Shown: positions 20,127 through 29,775 of the stretch, piece after piece
Layout: each line of letters starts with the position of its first letter
Numbering within the stretch: the first letter of the stretch is position 1
Origin: Pseudomonas sp. Root562
GTDB taxonomy: Bacteria > Pseudomonadota > Gammaproteobacteria > Pseudomonadales > Pseudomonadaceae
Reading direction: 5' to 3'
Assembly (NCBI RefSeq): GCF_001427125.1
Contig: NZ_LMGK01000001.1
Location: forward strand, 384,108 to 448,107
DNA: 64,000 nt
The notes under the pieces: model-generated
What the model saw: the letters and a program-made list of their open reading frames with translations, nothing else
What the model was told of the DNA's origin: nothing
Database searches by the model: none
Made by a program: the position numbers and the translations under genes

Positions 20127-21112
20127 TGCGCCTGGGCTTTGCCCTGGCGTGTGCGTTGCTGCTGACCTCGATGACGGTGTCCGGCGAACCGGCACCGCAA
20201 CTGCGTCTGTTGTCCGAGCATGCCATCGATGGCATGCGCGGCGGCAACCTGTCCGGGCTGGCTCAGTGCGGCAAGGAACTGTGGACGATCTCCGACCGCG
20301 ACGACGATCAGATCTACCGCCTCGATACCCAGGCCAGCGTCTGGCGTGCAGAGGCCGTGGGCATCGGCGTGCCGCAGGTGCCTGACAGCGGCTTGCCCTG
20401 GGGCCTGCGTTCGCGGGCCTGGGCGGCGTCATTCGTGCGTGGCGGCGGTCTGGACTTCGAAGGCATTACTTGCGACAACGCCGGCAACCGCTATGTCGTC
20501 AGTGAAGCCCATGCAGGGGTGTTGCAAATTCCGCCGACCGGGCCGACTTCCTGGTTGAAGATTTCCCCGCTGATGGTGCGTGAAGCTCGGGCCAGAGGCA
20601 TGCTGTTGCGTTTCAACGCGTTGTTCGAGGGCTTGGCGATCAATCCTGAGGGTGACCAGTTGTGGTTGGCCGCTGAACGCCAGAACCGTGGGTTGCTGCT
20701 GGTCAAGCGCAAGCAAACCGTCTGGGATTGCGACGGCGGCTGCGTGCTGCTCAGCGAAGACGGAAAAGAAATGCAGCCTGCACAGTTCCCCCATGCCAGG
20801 GCAATGCCCCGGGACTTTGCCGATCTGTCACTGTTCAACGGCAAGCTGTTCACCCTGGAACGCAATGCGTTCGAGATCTGTCGCCGCGACGCATTGACTG
20901 CCAAGCTCGAGCGTTGCTGGTCGTTTGCCGACGAGGCATTGCAGGAAAATCGGCGTTATCCCCAGGATTTCGGCCTCACGGAGGCATTGGTAGTCGACGC
21001 TGACGGAGCCTGGATCGGTATCGACAACAACACCGGAGCCCGTGCCGATGGTGAATTTCGTCCGATCGTCTGGCGCTTTGCCGCGCCTGACGGTGGCTGG
21101 AACGCGCCGTGA
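20126..21112 (+). CDS. Exported esterase-like activity of phytase (PF13449-type) protein
   Basis: A 328-residue protein with a clear Sec signal peptide (MRLGFALACALLLTSMTVSG, cleavage before EPAP). The mature region looks like the 'esterase-like activity of phytase' beta-propeller family: NLSGLAQCGKELWTISDRDD, GLDFEGITCD, FEGLAINPEGDQLWLAAER and the C-terminal WIGIDNN segment fit that pattern. It should be periplasmic or secreted; the substrate is unknown. Translation is coupled to parE through a 1-base TGATG overlap and to the next gene through a 4-base GTGA overlap. This pairing with topoisomerase IV genes is conserved in pseudomonads, but its meaning is unclear. Confidence 0.82.
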   Translation: MRLGFALACALLLTSMTVSGEPAPQLRLLSEHAIDGMRGGNLSGLAQCGKELWTISDRDDDQIYRLDTQASVWRAEAVGIGVPQVPDSGLPWGLRSRAWAASFVRGGGLDFEGITCDNAGNRYVVSEAHAGVLQIPPTGPTSWLKISPLMVREARARGMLLRFNALFEGLAINPEGDQLWLAAERQNRGLLLVKRKQTVWDCDGGCVLLSEDGKEMQPAQFPHARAMPRDFADLSLFNGKLFTLERNAFEICRRDALTAKLERCWSFADEALQENRRYPQDFGLTEALVVDADGAWIGIDNNTGARADGEFRPIVWRFAAPDGGWNAP

Positions 21113-21633
21113 GCCAGCAAACACCCGGTAAACGCGCCGGTCGAGTGTTGATGGTGCTGGCCTGGTGTGCGGCGCTGTTTCTGGCCACACGGTTTTTCGG
21201 GCAGTGGGAAGAGCGTCAGCAAAACCCGAATGTGATGGTGAGCTCGGAACAGGGCAATGGTTACATCGAGGTGAAACTGGCCAGTAATGCCCAGGGACAC
21301 TTCGTCGCCAGTGGCCATATCAACGGGCAGCCGGTGGACTTCATGCTCGACACCGGGGCCACTGATGTGGCGGTCCCGGCGGAACTGGCCAAACGCTTGC
21401 AGCTGGCAGAAGGTTTCGGTGTGACCCTGAGCACGGCCAATGGCCTGAGCCAGGGCTATCGCACCCGTATAGAACGCCTGCAACTGGGCGACATCGTGCT
21501 GCGGGATGTCCGCGCACTGGTGGCGCCCGGCCTGCATGGCGACCAGGTGTTGCTCGGCATGAGCGCACTGAACAAACTTGAATTTACCCAGCGCGGTGGC
21601 ACCATGCTGCTGCGCCAGACAACGAACCGATGA
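21109..21633 (+). CDS. Membrane-anchored retropepsin-like aspartic protease (TIGR02281-type)
   Basis: A 174-residue protein starting at GTG. One N-terminal membrane segment (about residues 13-30) anchors it, and the rest is a single retropepsin-like domain. The active-site motif [10 protein letters not shown] is intact with Asp81 as catalytic aspartate; as in retroviral proteases, two chains would form one site. It overlaps the upstream gene by four bases and ends seven bases before parC. The topology suggests a periplasmic protease. Substrates are unknown. Confidence 0.86.
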   Translation: MSQQTPGKRAGRVLMVLAWCAALFLATRFFGQWEERQQNPNVMVSSEQGNGYIEVKLASNAQGHFVASGHINGQPVDFMLDTGATDVAVPAELAKRLQLAEGFGVTLSTANGLSQGYRTRIERLQLGDIVLRDVRALVAPGLHGDQVLLGMSALNKLEFTQRGGTMLLRQTTNR

Positions 21634-21640
21634 GGCCCGC

Positions 21641-23908
21641 ATGAGCGACATCCTTGCAGACAGCTTAGATGGCGTAGAACGCCGATCGCTGGCTGACTTC
21701 ACCGAAAATGCCTACCTCAACTACTCCATGTACGTGATCATGGACCGTGCCTTGCCGCATATCGGCGACGGTCTGAAGCCGGTACAGCGGCGCATCATCT
21801 ACGCCATGAGCGAGCTGGGGCTGGACGCTGATTCCAAGCACAAGAAATCGGCGCGTACCGTCGGTGACGTGCTCGGCAAGTTCCATCCGCACGGCGATTC
21901 GGCCTGCTACGAAGCCATGGTCCTGATGGCCCAGCCGTTCAGCTACCGCTACACGCTGGTGGACGGCCAAGGCAACTGGGGTGCGCCGGATGATCCCAAG
22001 TCTTTTGCGGCCATGCGATACACCGAAGCGCGACTGTCGCGCTACTCCGAGGTGCTGCTCAGCGAACTGGGCCAGGGCACCGCGGACTGGGGACCGAACT
22101 TTGACGGCACCCTCGACGAACCGCTGGTGTTGCCGGCACGTTTGCCGAACATCCTCCTCAATGGCACCACCGGTATCGCGGTGGGCATGGCCACTGACGT
22201 GCCGCCGCATAACCTGCGCGAAGTCGCCAGTGCCTGCGTGCGTTTGCTGGATGAGCCCAAAGCCACGGTCGAACAGCTCTGCGAGCATATCCAGGGCCCG
22301 GATTACCCGACCGAAGCGGAAATCATCACGCCCCGTGCCGATCTGCTGAAAATGTATGAAACCGGCAAAGGCTCGGTTCGCATGCGCGCCGTTTATCACA
22401 TCGAAGACGGCGACATCATCGTCACCGCGCTGCCGCATCAGGTTTCCGGCGCCAAGGTGCTGGAACAGATCGCGGCCATGATGCAGGCCAAACCGTCCAA
22501 GGCTCCGCAGATCGCTGACTTGCGCGACGAATCCGACCACGAGAACCCGTGCCGGATCGTGATCATTCCGGGAGCGCGGAAAAACTTCGACCACGATGCG
22601 CTGATGCAGCATCTGTTCGCCAGCACCGAGCTGGAGTCGAGTTACCGGGTCAACGTCAACATCATCGGCCTGGATGGCAAGCCGCAGCTGAAAAACCTGC
22701 GCGCCTTGCTGGTCGAGTGGCTGGAGTTCCGGGTTCAGACCGTTCGTCGACGCCTGCAATTCCGCCTCGATAAAGTCGAGCGTCGCCTGCACCTGTTGGA
22801 CGGTTTGCTGATTGCCTACCTCAACCTGGATGAAGTGATCCACATCATCCGCACCGAGGAACATCCGAAAGCCGCGCTGATCGAGCGTTTTGCCCTGAGC
22901 GAGATCCAGGCTGACTACATTCTCGACACCCGCTTGCGTCAGTTGGCGCGGTTGGAAGAAATGAAGCTGCGCGCCGAGCAGGATGAACTGCTCAAGGAAC
23001 AAGCCAAGCTGCAAGCTTTGCTGAGCAGTGAAGCCAAGCTGAAGAAGCTGGTGCGCAGCGAGTTGATCAAGGACGCTGAAACCTATGGCGATGACCGCCG
23101 TTCGCCAATCGTCGAGCGTGCTGAAGCCAAGGCCCTGACCGAACACGATCTGCTGCCGAACGAGAAAGTAACAGTCGTTCTGTCGGAGAAAGGCTGGGTA
23201 CGTTCGGCCAAAGGTCACGAAATCGACGCCACCGGGCTTTCCTACAAGGCTGGCGATGGCTTCAAGGCCCTGGCGGCGGGGCGTTCCAACCAATTTGCGG
23301 TGTTTATCGACTCCACCGGTCGCAGCTATTCGGTGGCAGCGCACACGCTGCCATCGGCCCGTGGCCAGGGCGAACCGCTGACCGGTCGTCTGACGCCACC
23401 GCCGGGGGCGAGTTTCGAGTGCGTGCTGATGCCCGAAGACGATGCGTTGTACGTGATCGCCTCCGATGCCGGTTACGGTTTCGTGGTCAAGGGTGAAGAC
23501 CTGCAGGCCAAGAACAAGGCGGGCAAGGCGCTGTTGAGCCTGCCGAACAACGCCAAGGTCATCCTGCCGCGGCCTGTCGCCGATCGTGAACAGAACTGGT
23601 TGGCGTCGGTGACCACCGAAGGTCGCCTGCTTATCTTCAAGATCAGCGATCTGCCACAATTAGGTAAGGGCAAAGGCAACAAGATCATCGGGATTTCCGG
23701 TGAGCGAGTGGCCAGTCGCGAAGAATATGTCACGGACATCGCCGTTATCCCGGAGGGTGCAACCTTGGTGCTTCAGGCTGGAAAACGTACCTTGTCACTG
23801 AAAGCGGACGACCTCGAACACTACAAGGGTGAACGTGGGCGTCGTGGTAATAAACTGCCGCGTGGCTTCCAGCGGGTGGATGCGCTGCTCGTCGAAAACC
23901 TCAATTAA
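21641..23908 (+). CDS. parC: DNA topoisomerase IV subunit A (ParC)
   Basis: A 755-residue DNA breakage-reunion subunit of topoisomerase IV. The active-site Tyr127 is in [11 protein letters not shown]. The quinolone-resistance region reads [13 protein letters not shown], with wild-type Ser87 and Glu91 at the numbering used for P. aeruginosa, so no common resistance change is present. The C-terminal third has the beta-pinwheel blades but only degenerate GyrA boxes, as expected for ParC. The ATG at 21641 ([16 protein letters not shown]) was chosen over a longer frame because it gives the family start. It is the last gene of the tight parE-parC run, with a 9-bp stem-loop soon after the stop. Confidence 0.98.
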   Translation: MSDILADSLDGVERRSLADFTENAYLNYSMYVIMDRALPHIGDGLKPVQRRIIYAMSELGLDADSKHKKSARTVGDVLGKFHPHGDSACYEAMVLMAQPFSYRYTLVDGQGNWGAPDDPKSFAAMRYTEARLSRYSEVLLSELGQGTADWGPNFDGTLDEPLVLPARLPNILLNGTTGIAVGMATDVPPHNLREVASACVRLLDEPKATVEQLCEHIQGPDYPTEAEIITPRADLLKMYETGKGSVRMRAVYHIEDGDIIVTALPHQVSGAKVLEQIAAMMQAKPSKAPQIADLRDESDHENPCRIVIIPGARKNFDHDALMQHLFASTELESSYRVNVNIIGLDGKPQLKNLRALLVEWLEFRVQTVRRRLQFRLDKVERRLHLLDGLLIAYLNLDEVIHIIRTEEHPKAALIERFALSEIQADYILDTRLRQLARLEEMKLRAEQDELLKEQAKLQALLSSEAKLKKLVRSELIKDAETYGDDRRSPIVERAEAKALTEHDLLPNEKVTVVLSEKGWVRSAKGHEIDATGLSYKAGDGFKALAAGRSNQFAVFIDSTGRSYSVAAHTLPSARGQGEPLTGRLTPPPGASFECVLMPEDDALYVIASDAGYGFVVKGEDLQAKNKAGKALLSLPNNAKVILPRPVADREQNWLASVTTEGRLLIFKISDLPQLGKGKGNKIIGISGERVASREEYVTDIAVIPEGATLVLQAGKRTLSLKADDLEHYKGERGRRGNKLPRGFQRVDALLVENLN

Positions 23909-23923
23909 GCGTCCTAGAGCGCT

Positions 23924-23949
23924 CGATCTACGATTTAACGCGTAGATCG
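23924..23949 (+). terminator. Possible stem-loop terminator after parC
   Basis: CGATCTACG (23924-23932) pairs perfectly with CGTAGATCG (23941-23949) around an 8-base loop, 15 bases after the parC stop. Only a short CTTT follows, so it is a weak intrinsic terminator at best, or an RNA-stabilising hairpin. Confidence 0.45.
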
Positions 23950-24084
23950 ACGCTTTCGCGCTGGAGTCGGAACGCATATTCACGGATGATATGGCCTTTC
24001 AAGCGCCGGCGTGGCTGAGCGTTCTTCATATTTATTGAGTATTTTCACTGTGATTAGCCTTGTGGCAATCACCTGGATGGGACG

Positions 24085-24798
24085 ATGACTGCTCTGCGCC
24101 TTCCTTTTATTCTGATGCTCGCCGGCGTTCTTGGCCTGGCGGGCTGCAGCGTTCACCAGCCGGTGTCGCTGTATCAACTGGACAGCGGTAGTCCGGTTCA
24201 GCCTGCGCAAAGCGCGGGCATGGCTGTATTGCTGGGCCCGGTGACCGTTGCCGACTATCTGCAACGCGAAACCCTGTTGCAGCGTCAGCCCGACGGCAGC
24301 CTGCAAGCCGCGACCGACGGTCGCTGGGCCGGCAGCCTGTCTTCCGACATCGACCAGTTGTTGCTGCGTCAGGTCGCCGGTCATCTGGACAGCCAGCGCG
24401 TGGTATTGGCGCCGGCCACCGTTGGCTTCACGCCGGACGTTCAAGTGTTGTTGACCATCACGCGCCTGGATTCTGGGACCAAGCAGCCGGCCATCCTTGA
24501 TGCGCAATGGCGCCTCATCGACCGTCGTGGGCAGGTCCGCGACAATCGCATCATTCATTTGCAGGAGCAGCACGCCGGCAGCACGGCGGCGCAGGTTCAG
24601 GCTCAGGGTGTGCTGTTGCAGAAACTGGCCGAACAGCTGTCGACCGCGCTCAAGCCTCTGGCCAACCAGCCGCCAATCGCCGAAGCGCCAAAAAAACCGG
24701 CGGCCAAGCCTGTGGCACCGGCGGCGGAAGCGGAAAAGCAGCCGAAGATCCCGATGGCCTCGCCGATTCGCACGGACATGGAAGTGTTCCGCTTCTAA
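24085..24798 (+). CDS. PqiC-like (DUF330/ABC-type auxiliary) outer-membrane lipoprotein
   Basis: A 237-residue predicted lipoprotein with the lipobox LGLAGC (acylated Cys21). The mature start VSLYQLDSG is the 'YxL' entry of the PqiC/DUF330 family, whose members work with MCE proteins in lipid transport between membranes. The C-terminal 50 residues are a Pro/Ala/Lys-rich linker ending in the conserved-looking DMEVFRF. Unusually, no pqiA, pqiB or other MCE gene is next to it, so it is either an orphan subunit or partners a system elsewhere. A rho-independent terminator follows directly. Confidence 0.78.
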   Translation: MTALRLPFILMLAGVLGLAGCSVHQPVSLYQLDSGSPVQPAQSAGMAVLLGPVTVADYLQRETLLQRQPDGSLQAATDGRWAGSLSSDIDQLLLRQVAGHLDSQRVVLAPATVGFTPDVQVLLTITRLDSGTKQPAILDAQWRLIDRRGQVRDNRIIHLQEQHAGSTAAQVQAQGVLLQKLAEQLSTALKPLANQPPIAEAPKKPAAKPVAPAAEAEKQPKIPMASPIRTDMEVFRF

Positions 24799-24816
24799 GC
24801 TTGTGATTGATTCATG

Positions 24817-24849
24817 ACAAGGCCCGCTTTGATGCGGGCCTTGTTGTTT
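24817..24849 (+). terminator. Rho-independent terminator after the PqiC-like gene
   Basis: ACAAGGCCCGC (24817-24827) pairs with GCGGGCCTTGT across a short TTTGAT loop, followed by a T-rich run TTGTTTC. It lies 18 bases after the stop codon. Confidence 0.85.
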
Positions 24850-24864
24850 CTGCGGGTTGGAGAT

Positions 24865-24996
24865 GATCGTTCCCATGCTCAGCGTGGGAATGCAGCCCGT
24901 GACGCTCTGCGTCACATCAGGGCCAGGCTGGAAGGAGGTGGGGCTGGAACGCGGAGCGTCCCTGGAGGCATTCCCACGCTGAGCATGGGAACGATC
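24865..24996. repeat. 132-nt inverted repeat, GATCGTTCCCA(C/T)GCT type
   Basis: The left end GATCGTTCCCATGCTCAGCG and the right end CGCTGAGCATGGGAACGATC are perfect reverse complements. Inner arms (GTGGGAATGC / GCATTCCCACG and GACGCTCTGCGTC / GGAGCGTCC) extend the symmetry. It is unrelated to the two REP-like families elsewhere in the window and resembles a third dispersed palindromic repeat of fluorescent pseudomonads. It lies between converging genes. Confidence 0.8.
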
Positions 24997-25048
24997 AGCC
25001 CGCAGACGAGTGATCACCTGCGGGCTTCGTTATACCGGGGCTTAAGGC

Positions 25049-26566
25049 TTACGCCCGGCGTTCATGCATCCGCGCCAATTGCCGCTCCAGCATCGACGGA
25101 TAAGGCTCCATCAACCGCTCTACGCAGCAAGCGCCTTCAGGGCTGGCAATCGGGCGGATCCGCGCGCGTTGGCGGATCAGCGCGTCGTCACTGATCTTGC
25201 GTTCCACCAGCAGCAGGTTGCGGCTGTGTTGCGACAGAGCCAGGGCGTCCTGGGCGGCATCGGTCAGCAGCAGATCGATCTGGCTCAGACCGAACAAATC
25301 GTCGCCCAGGGTCAGGCCCAGCTGCAATTGCAGGGTGATGCCGCTGTCGGCGACTTCGATTTGCAACTGGTGGCCGAGCGCGCGGAGCAACTCGCCGCAG
25401 CAAATGGCATTGGTCAGGTAGTCGTCGCCGCTGTCTTCGGTGTGGAACAGCATCAGTGTGCTGCCGTCGTTCAGCGTGTGCAGTTCGCTCTCGTACAACG
25501 AAGCGGCCTGATCAAGGCAATCACGATAGCGTTTGAGCAATTCTTCCAGGCGTGCGCGTGGCAAGCGACGCAGTTGCTCCTGGGAGCCCAGCTGCACGGC
25601 CAGAACGGCGCTGTGCTGCGGTACATTCGAAGGAGCAGGGCGGGCAAGCGGTTTCACTACGCTGTCTGCGTCATCGAGCAAATCGGCAAACGCATCGTCG
25701 TCATCGTCTTCAACGGTGCTGACAACGCGCCGTGGGGCCGCTTTCTTCGCCGCCATCGGCCGGCTTTCGTCGAAGCTCGGATCGCGCAGGTTGCGCACTT
25801 CGAAGCCCGGTTCGGCATCGTCATCATCGCTGTCTTCGAGCTCGGGTTCCGGCTCCGGTTCAGGCTCGGCCGGTTCCGGTGCGAAGTTGGCGTGCAGTTG
25901 CCGGGCCAGATCACCGATCTCGTCCTGGCGTTCGGTGGCCGGGGTGTATTCGTCGATATTGCGCAGCCAGACGCGCAACTGCAGGAGCGGCGTAGAGATG
26001 TGCCGACCCAGGCGCAGGCTCAAGGCCAGGGAAAGTGCCAGCAGGATCGCGCTGAGGATGCCCATGCTTTGCAGGCTGATGGTCATCGGCTGCTGGAACT
26101 GATCCATGTCCAGGCTGATGCGCAGTTGCCCGGCCGTCACGTCCTGGAAGGTGATCTTGCTCTGGTACATGCCCTCGGCTTCGCCCAGCAAGCCGTGCTT
26201 GGGCCGCTGACCGGCTTCGGCGAGGATGCGGTTGTCGACGCTGTAGATGGCGGCGTGGGCCACCAGCTTGTTCTTGGTCAGGTTGTTGAGCAGCACGTTG
26301 AGGCTGAGGATGTCATTGGACACCAGCAGCTCGGTGGCCGAGGTGGCCGTCTGCGTGGTCAGGCTTTCGCCCAGGGCATCCGCCTGCTCATGCATGGCCT
26401 GCTTGAACTGCAAACCCATCACACAGGCGTAGATCACCAGGGCCAGAGCGACCAGGATCACGTTATGGCTGGCAATGCGCAATGCAATCGGTACACGGCG
26501 GTGACGCAGTGCCCGGAAGATCAGCAGGAAGAAGTTATCGGTTTTAACTGGCGTGGGCCGGTTCAC
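25049..26566 (-). CDS. AhpA/YtjB (SMP)-like membrane protein
   Basis: A 505-residue inner-membrane protein divergent from serB, the same neighbour as E. coli ytjB. Helix one is at about residues 27-48 and helix two near 160-185; between them is a periplasmic domain of roughly 110 residues, and after helix two a HAMP-like segment (LRLGRHISTPLLQLRVWLRNIDE). A strongly acidic low-complexity linker (PEPEPEPELEDSDDDD, about residues 233-255) joins this to a cytoplasmic domain of about 200 residues that looks like a degenerate nucleotide-cyclase or regulatory fold. The architecture suggests a sensor-like role, but no catalytic residues are recognisable and function is unknown. The divergent start region to serB is 135 bp. 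Confidence 0.78.
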   Translation of the reverse strand: MNRPTPVKTDNFFLLIFRALRHRRVPIALRIASHNVILVALALVIYACVMGLQFKQAMHEQADALGESLTTQTATSATELLVSNDILSLNVLLNNLTKNKLVAHAAIYSVDNRILAEAGQRPKHGLLGEAEGMYQSKITFQDVTAGQLRISLDMDQFQQPMTISLQSMGILSAILLALSLALSLRLGRHISTPLLQLRVWLRNIDEYTPATERQDEIGDLARQLHANFAPEPAEPEPEPEPELEDSDDDDAEPGFEVRNLRDPSFDESRPMAAKKAAPRRVVSTVEDDDDDAFADLLDDADSVVKPLARPAPSNVPQHSAVLAVQLGSQEQLRRLPRARLEELLKRYRDCLDQAASLYESELHTLNDGSTLMLFHTEDSGDDYLTNAICCGELLRALGHQLQIEVADSGITLQLQLGLTLGDDLFGLSQIDLLLTDAAQDALALSQHSRNLLLVERKISDDALIRQRARIRPIASPEGACCVERLMEPYPSMLERQLARMHERRA

Positions 26567-26701
26567 TTGAGCTCGGCTCTTTTGTCCGTGAAGTTGACGC
26601 GCAGTATAGCGACAGGCCCTAGACCGTCAAAGCGCTCACGGTGCCCGATGGTCACTGAAAGTGGGTAGAATGCGGTTTTTTTCCACCTGCGGGGGTGCGC
26701 C

Positions 26702-27916
26702 TTGCGCGAAATCGTCCTGATAAACATCACGGGAGTCGACCGTCCGGGTCTGACTGCGGCCATTACCGGCGTTCTGGCCCAGGGTGGTGTGAACATTCTC
26801 GACATCGGTCAGGCGGTGATCCACGACACCTTGTCGTTCGGCATCCTGGTTGAAATTCCCGATACCGAGCAAGGTAAATCCGTGCTCAAGGACATCCTGT
26901 TCAAGGGCTATGAGCTTGATCAACAGGTGCGTTTCACGCCGGTGTCTGAAGAGGATTACCAGCAGTGGGTCGGCAACCAGGGCAAAAAGCGCCACATCGT
27001 CACGTTGTTGACCCGCAAGGTGACTGCCGGACAACTGCAGGCCGTGAGTTCGATCACCGCCAAGTACGGTTTGAACATCGATCACATCGATCGCCTGTCC
27101 GGGCGCATGCCGCTGGATACTCCGGCTGATAAAGGCAAGGGTTGCATCGAGTTTTCCGTACGCGGCGAGGCGGCCGATCCGCAGGCGTTGCGTGCCGAAT
27201 TCCTCAGCGTCGCCCAGGAGCTGAACGTCGACATCGCGTTCCAGGAGGATTCGCTGTTCCGTCGCAACCGTCGTCTGGCGGTGTTCGACATGGACTCGAC
27301 GCTGATCGAAGCCGAAGTGATCGACGAATTGGCGAAGGCCGCCGGTGTGGGTGACAAGGTTTCGGAAATTACCGAGCGGGCGATGGCCGGCGAACTGGAT
27401 TTCCGTGCCAGCTTCAAGGAGCGTCTGGCCTTGCTCAAAGGCCTGGATGTCGGCGTACTGGATTCTATCGGCGCTTCGTTGCGCTTGACCGAAGGCGCTG
27501 AAACCCTGTTCGCCGAACTCAAGCGCCTGGGTTACAAGACTGCGATTCTGTCGGGCGGTTTCACCTACTTCGCCAAGCAATTGCAGGCCAAGCTCGGTAT
27601 CGATTACGTGTTCGCCAACGAACTGGAAGTGGTCGACGGCAAGGTGACTGGCGTGGCGATCGAGCCGATTGTCGATGCGCAGCGCAAAGCGGATCTGCTC
27701 AAAGAACTGGCACACAAGGAAGGTTTGCGTCTGGAGCAGACCATTGCAGTCGGCGACGGCGCCAATGACTTGCCGATGCTGGCGATTGCCGGGTTGGGCG
27801 TGGCGTTCCGTGCCAAGCCGCTGGTCAAGCAATCGGCCAAGCAGGCGATTTCCACCCTGGGGCTGGATGGCGTGCTGTACTTGCTGGGCTTCCGCGATCG
27901 CGACGGACAGCTCTGA
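26702..27916 (+). CDS. serB: Phosphoserine phosphatase SerB
   Basis: A 404-residue HAD-family enzyme that performs the last step of serine synthesis. The N-terminal half contains two ACT-type regulatory regions, the first opening with LINITGVDRPGLTAAITGVL. The catalytic half begins with the HAD motif DMDST, with nucleophile Asp196 and acid Asp198; later motifs are SGGF and GDGANDLPML. It starts at TTG 26702, immediately giving the ACT domain; no better start exists. The length of about 400 is normal for Pseudomonas SerB, longer than E. coli SerB because of the extra ACT region. It is divergent from the ytjB-like gene as in E. coli. Confidence 0.96.
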   Translation: MREIVLINITGVDRPGLTAAITGVLAQGGVNILDIGQAVIHDTLSFGILVEIPDTEQGKSVLKDILFKGYELDQQVRFTPVSEEDYQQWVGNQGKKRHIVTLLTRKVTAGQLQAVSSITAKYGLNIDHIDRLSGRMPLDTPADKGKGCIEFSVRGEAADPQALRAEFLSVAQELNVDIAFQEDSLFRRNRRLAVFDMDSTLIEAEVIDELAKAAGVGDKVSEITERAMAGELDFRASFKERLALLKGLDVGVLDSIGASLRLTEGAETLFAELKRLGYKTAILSGGFTYFAKQLQAKLGIDYVFANELEVVDGKVTGVAIEPIVDAQRKADLLKELAHKEGLRLEQTIAVGDGANDLPMLAIAGLGVAFRAKPLVKQSAKQAISTLGLDGVLYLLGFRDRDGQL

Positions 27917-27932
27917 TACGCTGGAAATCAAT

Positions 27933-28020
27933 GTGGGAGCTGGCTTGCCAGCGATGACTGACCAACCATCAACATCACGGTTGACGGTCAGTCCGCAATC
28001 GCGGGCAAGCCCGCTCCCAC
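27933..28020. repeat. REP-like inverted pair, GTGGGAGCTGGCTTGCCAGCGAT type, copy 2
   Basis: The left arm GTGGGAGCTGGCTTGCCAGC faces the right arm GCGGGCAAGCCCGCTCCCAC. The right arm carries compensating changes (GCGGGC/GCCCGC) so its internal hairpin is kept although it no longer matches the left arm exactly, a sign of selection for structure or of a hybrid element. It separates serB from psd, whose genes converge here. Confidence 0.82.
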
Positions 28021-28037
28021 AAGGTACAGCGTGGTCT

Positions 28038-28898
28038 TTAAGCCTTCGGCAGGCCCATGCCCTGGCCCATCTGTACCGGGGCGCCGGCGACCATGTCTTC
28101 CGTCCACTTCACCTGATCCGGCCCGAACAGTACGACAGCGGTCGAACCCAGCTTGAAGCGGCCCAGTTCCGCACCTTTTTCCAGATGAATCGGCGCACGG
28201 GCGGCTTCGTCGTAACGGAAGGTTTTCAGTTCGCGCTTCGGCGGTGTGACCAGGCCGGCCCAAACGGTTTCGATCGACGCGACGATCATCGCCCCCACCA
28301 ATACCACGGCCATCGGCCCGCGCTCGGTGTCGAAAATGCACGCGACTCGCTCGTTGCGGGCGAACAGTTCCGGTACGTTTTCAGCGGTGGACTGGTTCAC
28401 CGAGAACAGCCGGCCCGGGATGTAGACCATTTCGCGCAGGGTGCCGGCCAGCGGCATGTGCACACGGTGGTAGTCCTTCGGCGACAGATAAATGGTCGCG
28501 AAATCACCGCCCATGAACGGCGCAGCATTGGCAGCATCACCCCCCAGCAGTTCCAGCACGCTGAAACTGTGGCCCTTGGCCTGGAACACGCGACCGTGTT
28601 CGATCGGGCCGAGTTGGCTGATCGCACCGTCGGCCGGGCTGAGGATCGCGCCCGGTGTTTCGTCCAGCGGACGTGCGCCGTCTTTCAAGGCGCGGGTGAA
28701 GAAGTCGTTGAAGTGCTCATAGGCCGTCAGGTCTTCGACCAATGCCTGGGACATGTCCACCTGATAGCGCTTGGCAAACCAGGCGGTAAAGGCATTCTTG
28801 AACCAGCGCACCCGGCATTCGGCGACGCAGCCCGCCAGTCGCGAAAGCAAGTGGTGGGGCAGCAGGTACTGGCTGAGGATAAACAAACGTTCTTTCAT
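28038..28898 (-). CDS. psd: Phosphatidylserine decarboxylase proenzyme
   Basis: A 286-residue inner-membrane enzyme making phosphatidylethanolamine. The self-cleavage motif LGST is present with Ser252 as the residue that becomes the pyruvoyl group, giving a long beta and a short alpha chain. Other family marks are LSPADGAI, the HRVHMPLAG segment and FAVNEST-like [15 protein letters not shown]. Length equals that of the bacterial type I enzyme (E. coli 322, Pseudomonas about 288). It is the last gene of a minus-strand series after rhdA, with an 18-base gap, so the two are probably co-transcribed. Confidence 0.97.
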   Translation of the reverse strand: MKERLFILSQYLLPHHLLSRLAGCVAECRVRWFKNAFTAWFAKRYQVDMSQALVEDLTAYEHFNDFFTRALKDGARPLDETPGAILSPADGAISQLGPIEHGRVFQAKGHSFSVLELLGGDAANAAPFMGGDFATIYLSPKDYHRVHMPLAGTLREMVYIPGRLFSVNQSTAENVPELFARNERVACIFDTERGPMAVVLVGAMIVASIETVWAGLVTPPKRELKTFRYDEAARAPIHLEKGAELGRFKLGSTAVVLFGPDQVKWTEDMVAGAPVQMGQGMGLPKA

Positions 28899-28916
28899 TG
28901 GGTGTCCTTAAAAACC

Positions 28917-29732
28917 TTAAAGCTCGACAGGCGTGTCAGGGTGATTGCCCCACTCGCCCCATGAACCGGCGTAGCCTTTGACCCGTGGATAACCGAGGGA
29001 CTTGGCCACCAGATAAGTGAAGCCGGACCGGTGGTGGGTCTGGCAGTGGGTAATGATTTCCTTGTCCGGCGTGATGCCGAGTTTTTCAAGGATCTGCGGC
29101 ATGTCGGTGCGAATGCGCAGTTGGCGCGCCTGATCCATGCCCGCCGTCCATTCGAAATTGATCGCGCCGGGAATATGACCGGCCTTCGCCGCGAGCACTT
29201 TCTCGCCGGAGTATTCCAGCGGTCCGCGGGCATCCCAGATCGCCAGGTCGGCGGCGCCGAGACGGCTTTGCAGGTACTCGCGGGTAGCGGTGGGTTCGTC
29301 ATGCAAGGTCAGTGAAACCGGACCACCCACGGCTGGCGGGATCTGGATCGACATCGGCAAGCCTTCTGCCAGCCAGGCTGTCAGGCCGCCGTCTATATAG
29401 TGGTACTTGCGGTGGCCGATGACATCCAGCAGCCAGATAAAGCGCCCGGCCCAACCGCCGCCTTCGTCGTCGTACACTACGTAGACTGCGTCGGGGTTGT
29501 GTCCCAGCTCACCAAACAACGTCTCGAGTGCAGCCTGCGGCGGCATCAGTCCCGGCGCAGGCGCCTGACCGAGTTGCGTGCGCTTGGGGTCGACAAAACG
29601 AGCACCGGGAATATGCCCTGCGGTGTAGCGGGCGCTGCTGGTCAGGTCCACCAGGATCAGTTCGCGGGCATCGAGGCGAGGGAGCAAGTCGCTCGGCTCG
29701 ATCACCAGCGGCAAGCCAGAGAAGTCAGACAT
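28917..29732 (-). CDS. rhdA: Thiosulfate sulfurtransferase (rhodanese) RhdA
   Basis: A 271-residue tandem rhodanese. The N-terminal domain is catalytically silent; the C-terminal one carries the active-site loop HCQTHHR with Cys230, the same residue number and sequence as in Azotobacter vinelandii RhdA. It transfers sulfane sulfur from thiosulfate to cyanide or other thiophiles. The start MSDFSGLPLVIEP at 29732 was preferred over an upstream in-frame extension. It lies between an HDOD gene and psd on the same strand; the psd gap is 18 bp. Confidence 0.95.
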   Translation of the reverse strand: MSDFSGLPLVIEPSDLLPRLDARELILVDLTSSARYTAGHIPGARFVDPKRTQLGQAPAPGLMPPQAALETLFGELGHNPDAVYVVYDDEGGGWAGRFIWLLDVIGHRKYHYIDGGLTAWLAEGLPMSIQIPPAVGGPVSLTLHDEPTATREYLQSRLGAADLAIWDARGPLEYSGEKVLAAKAGHIPGAINFEWTAGMDQARQLRIRTDMPQILEKLGITPDKEIITHCQTHHRSGFTYLVAKSLGYPRVKGYAGSWGEWGNHPDTPVEL

Positions 29733-29775
29733 GTGAGGTCTCCAGGGCACAAAAAGGGAAGATTGTAACGCAGCC

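Noticed and set aside
21665..23659. 664-codon frame opposite parC
   Set aside because: Antisense to a certain gene and lacking any recognisable motif.
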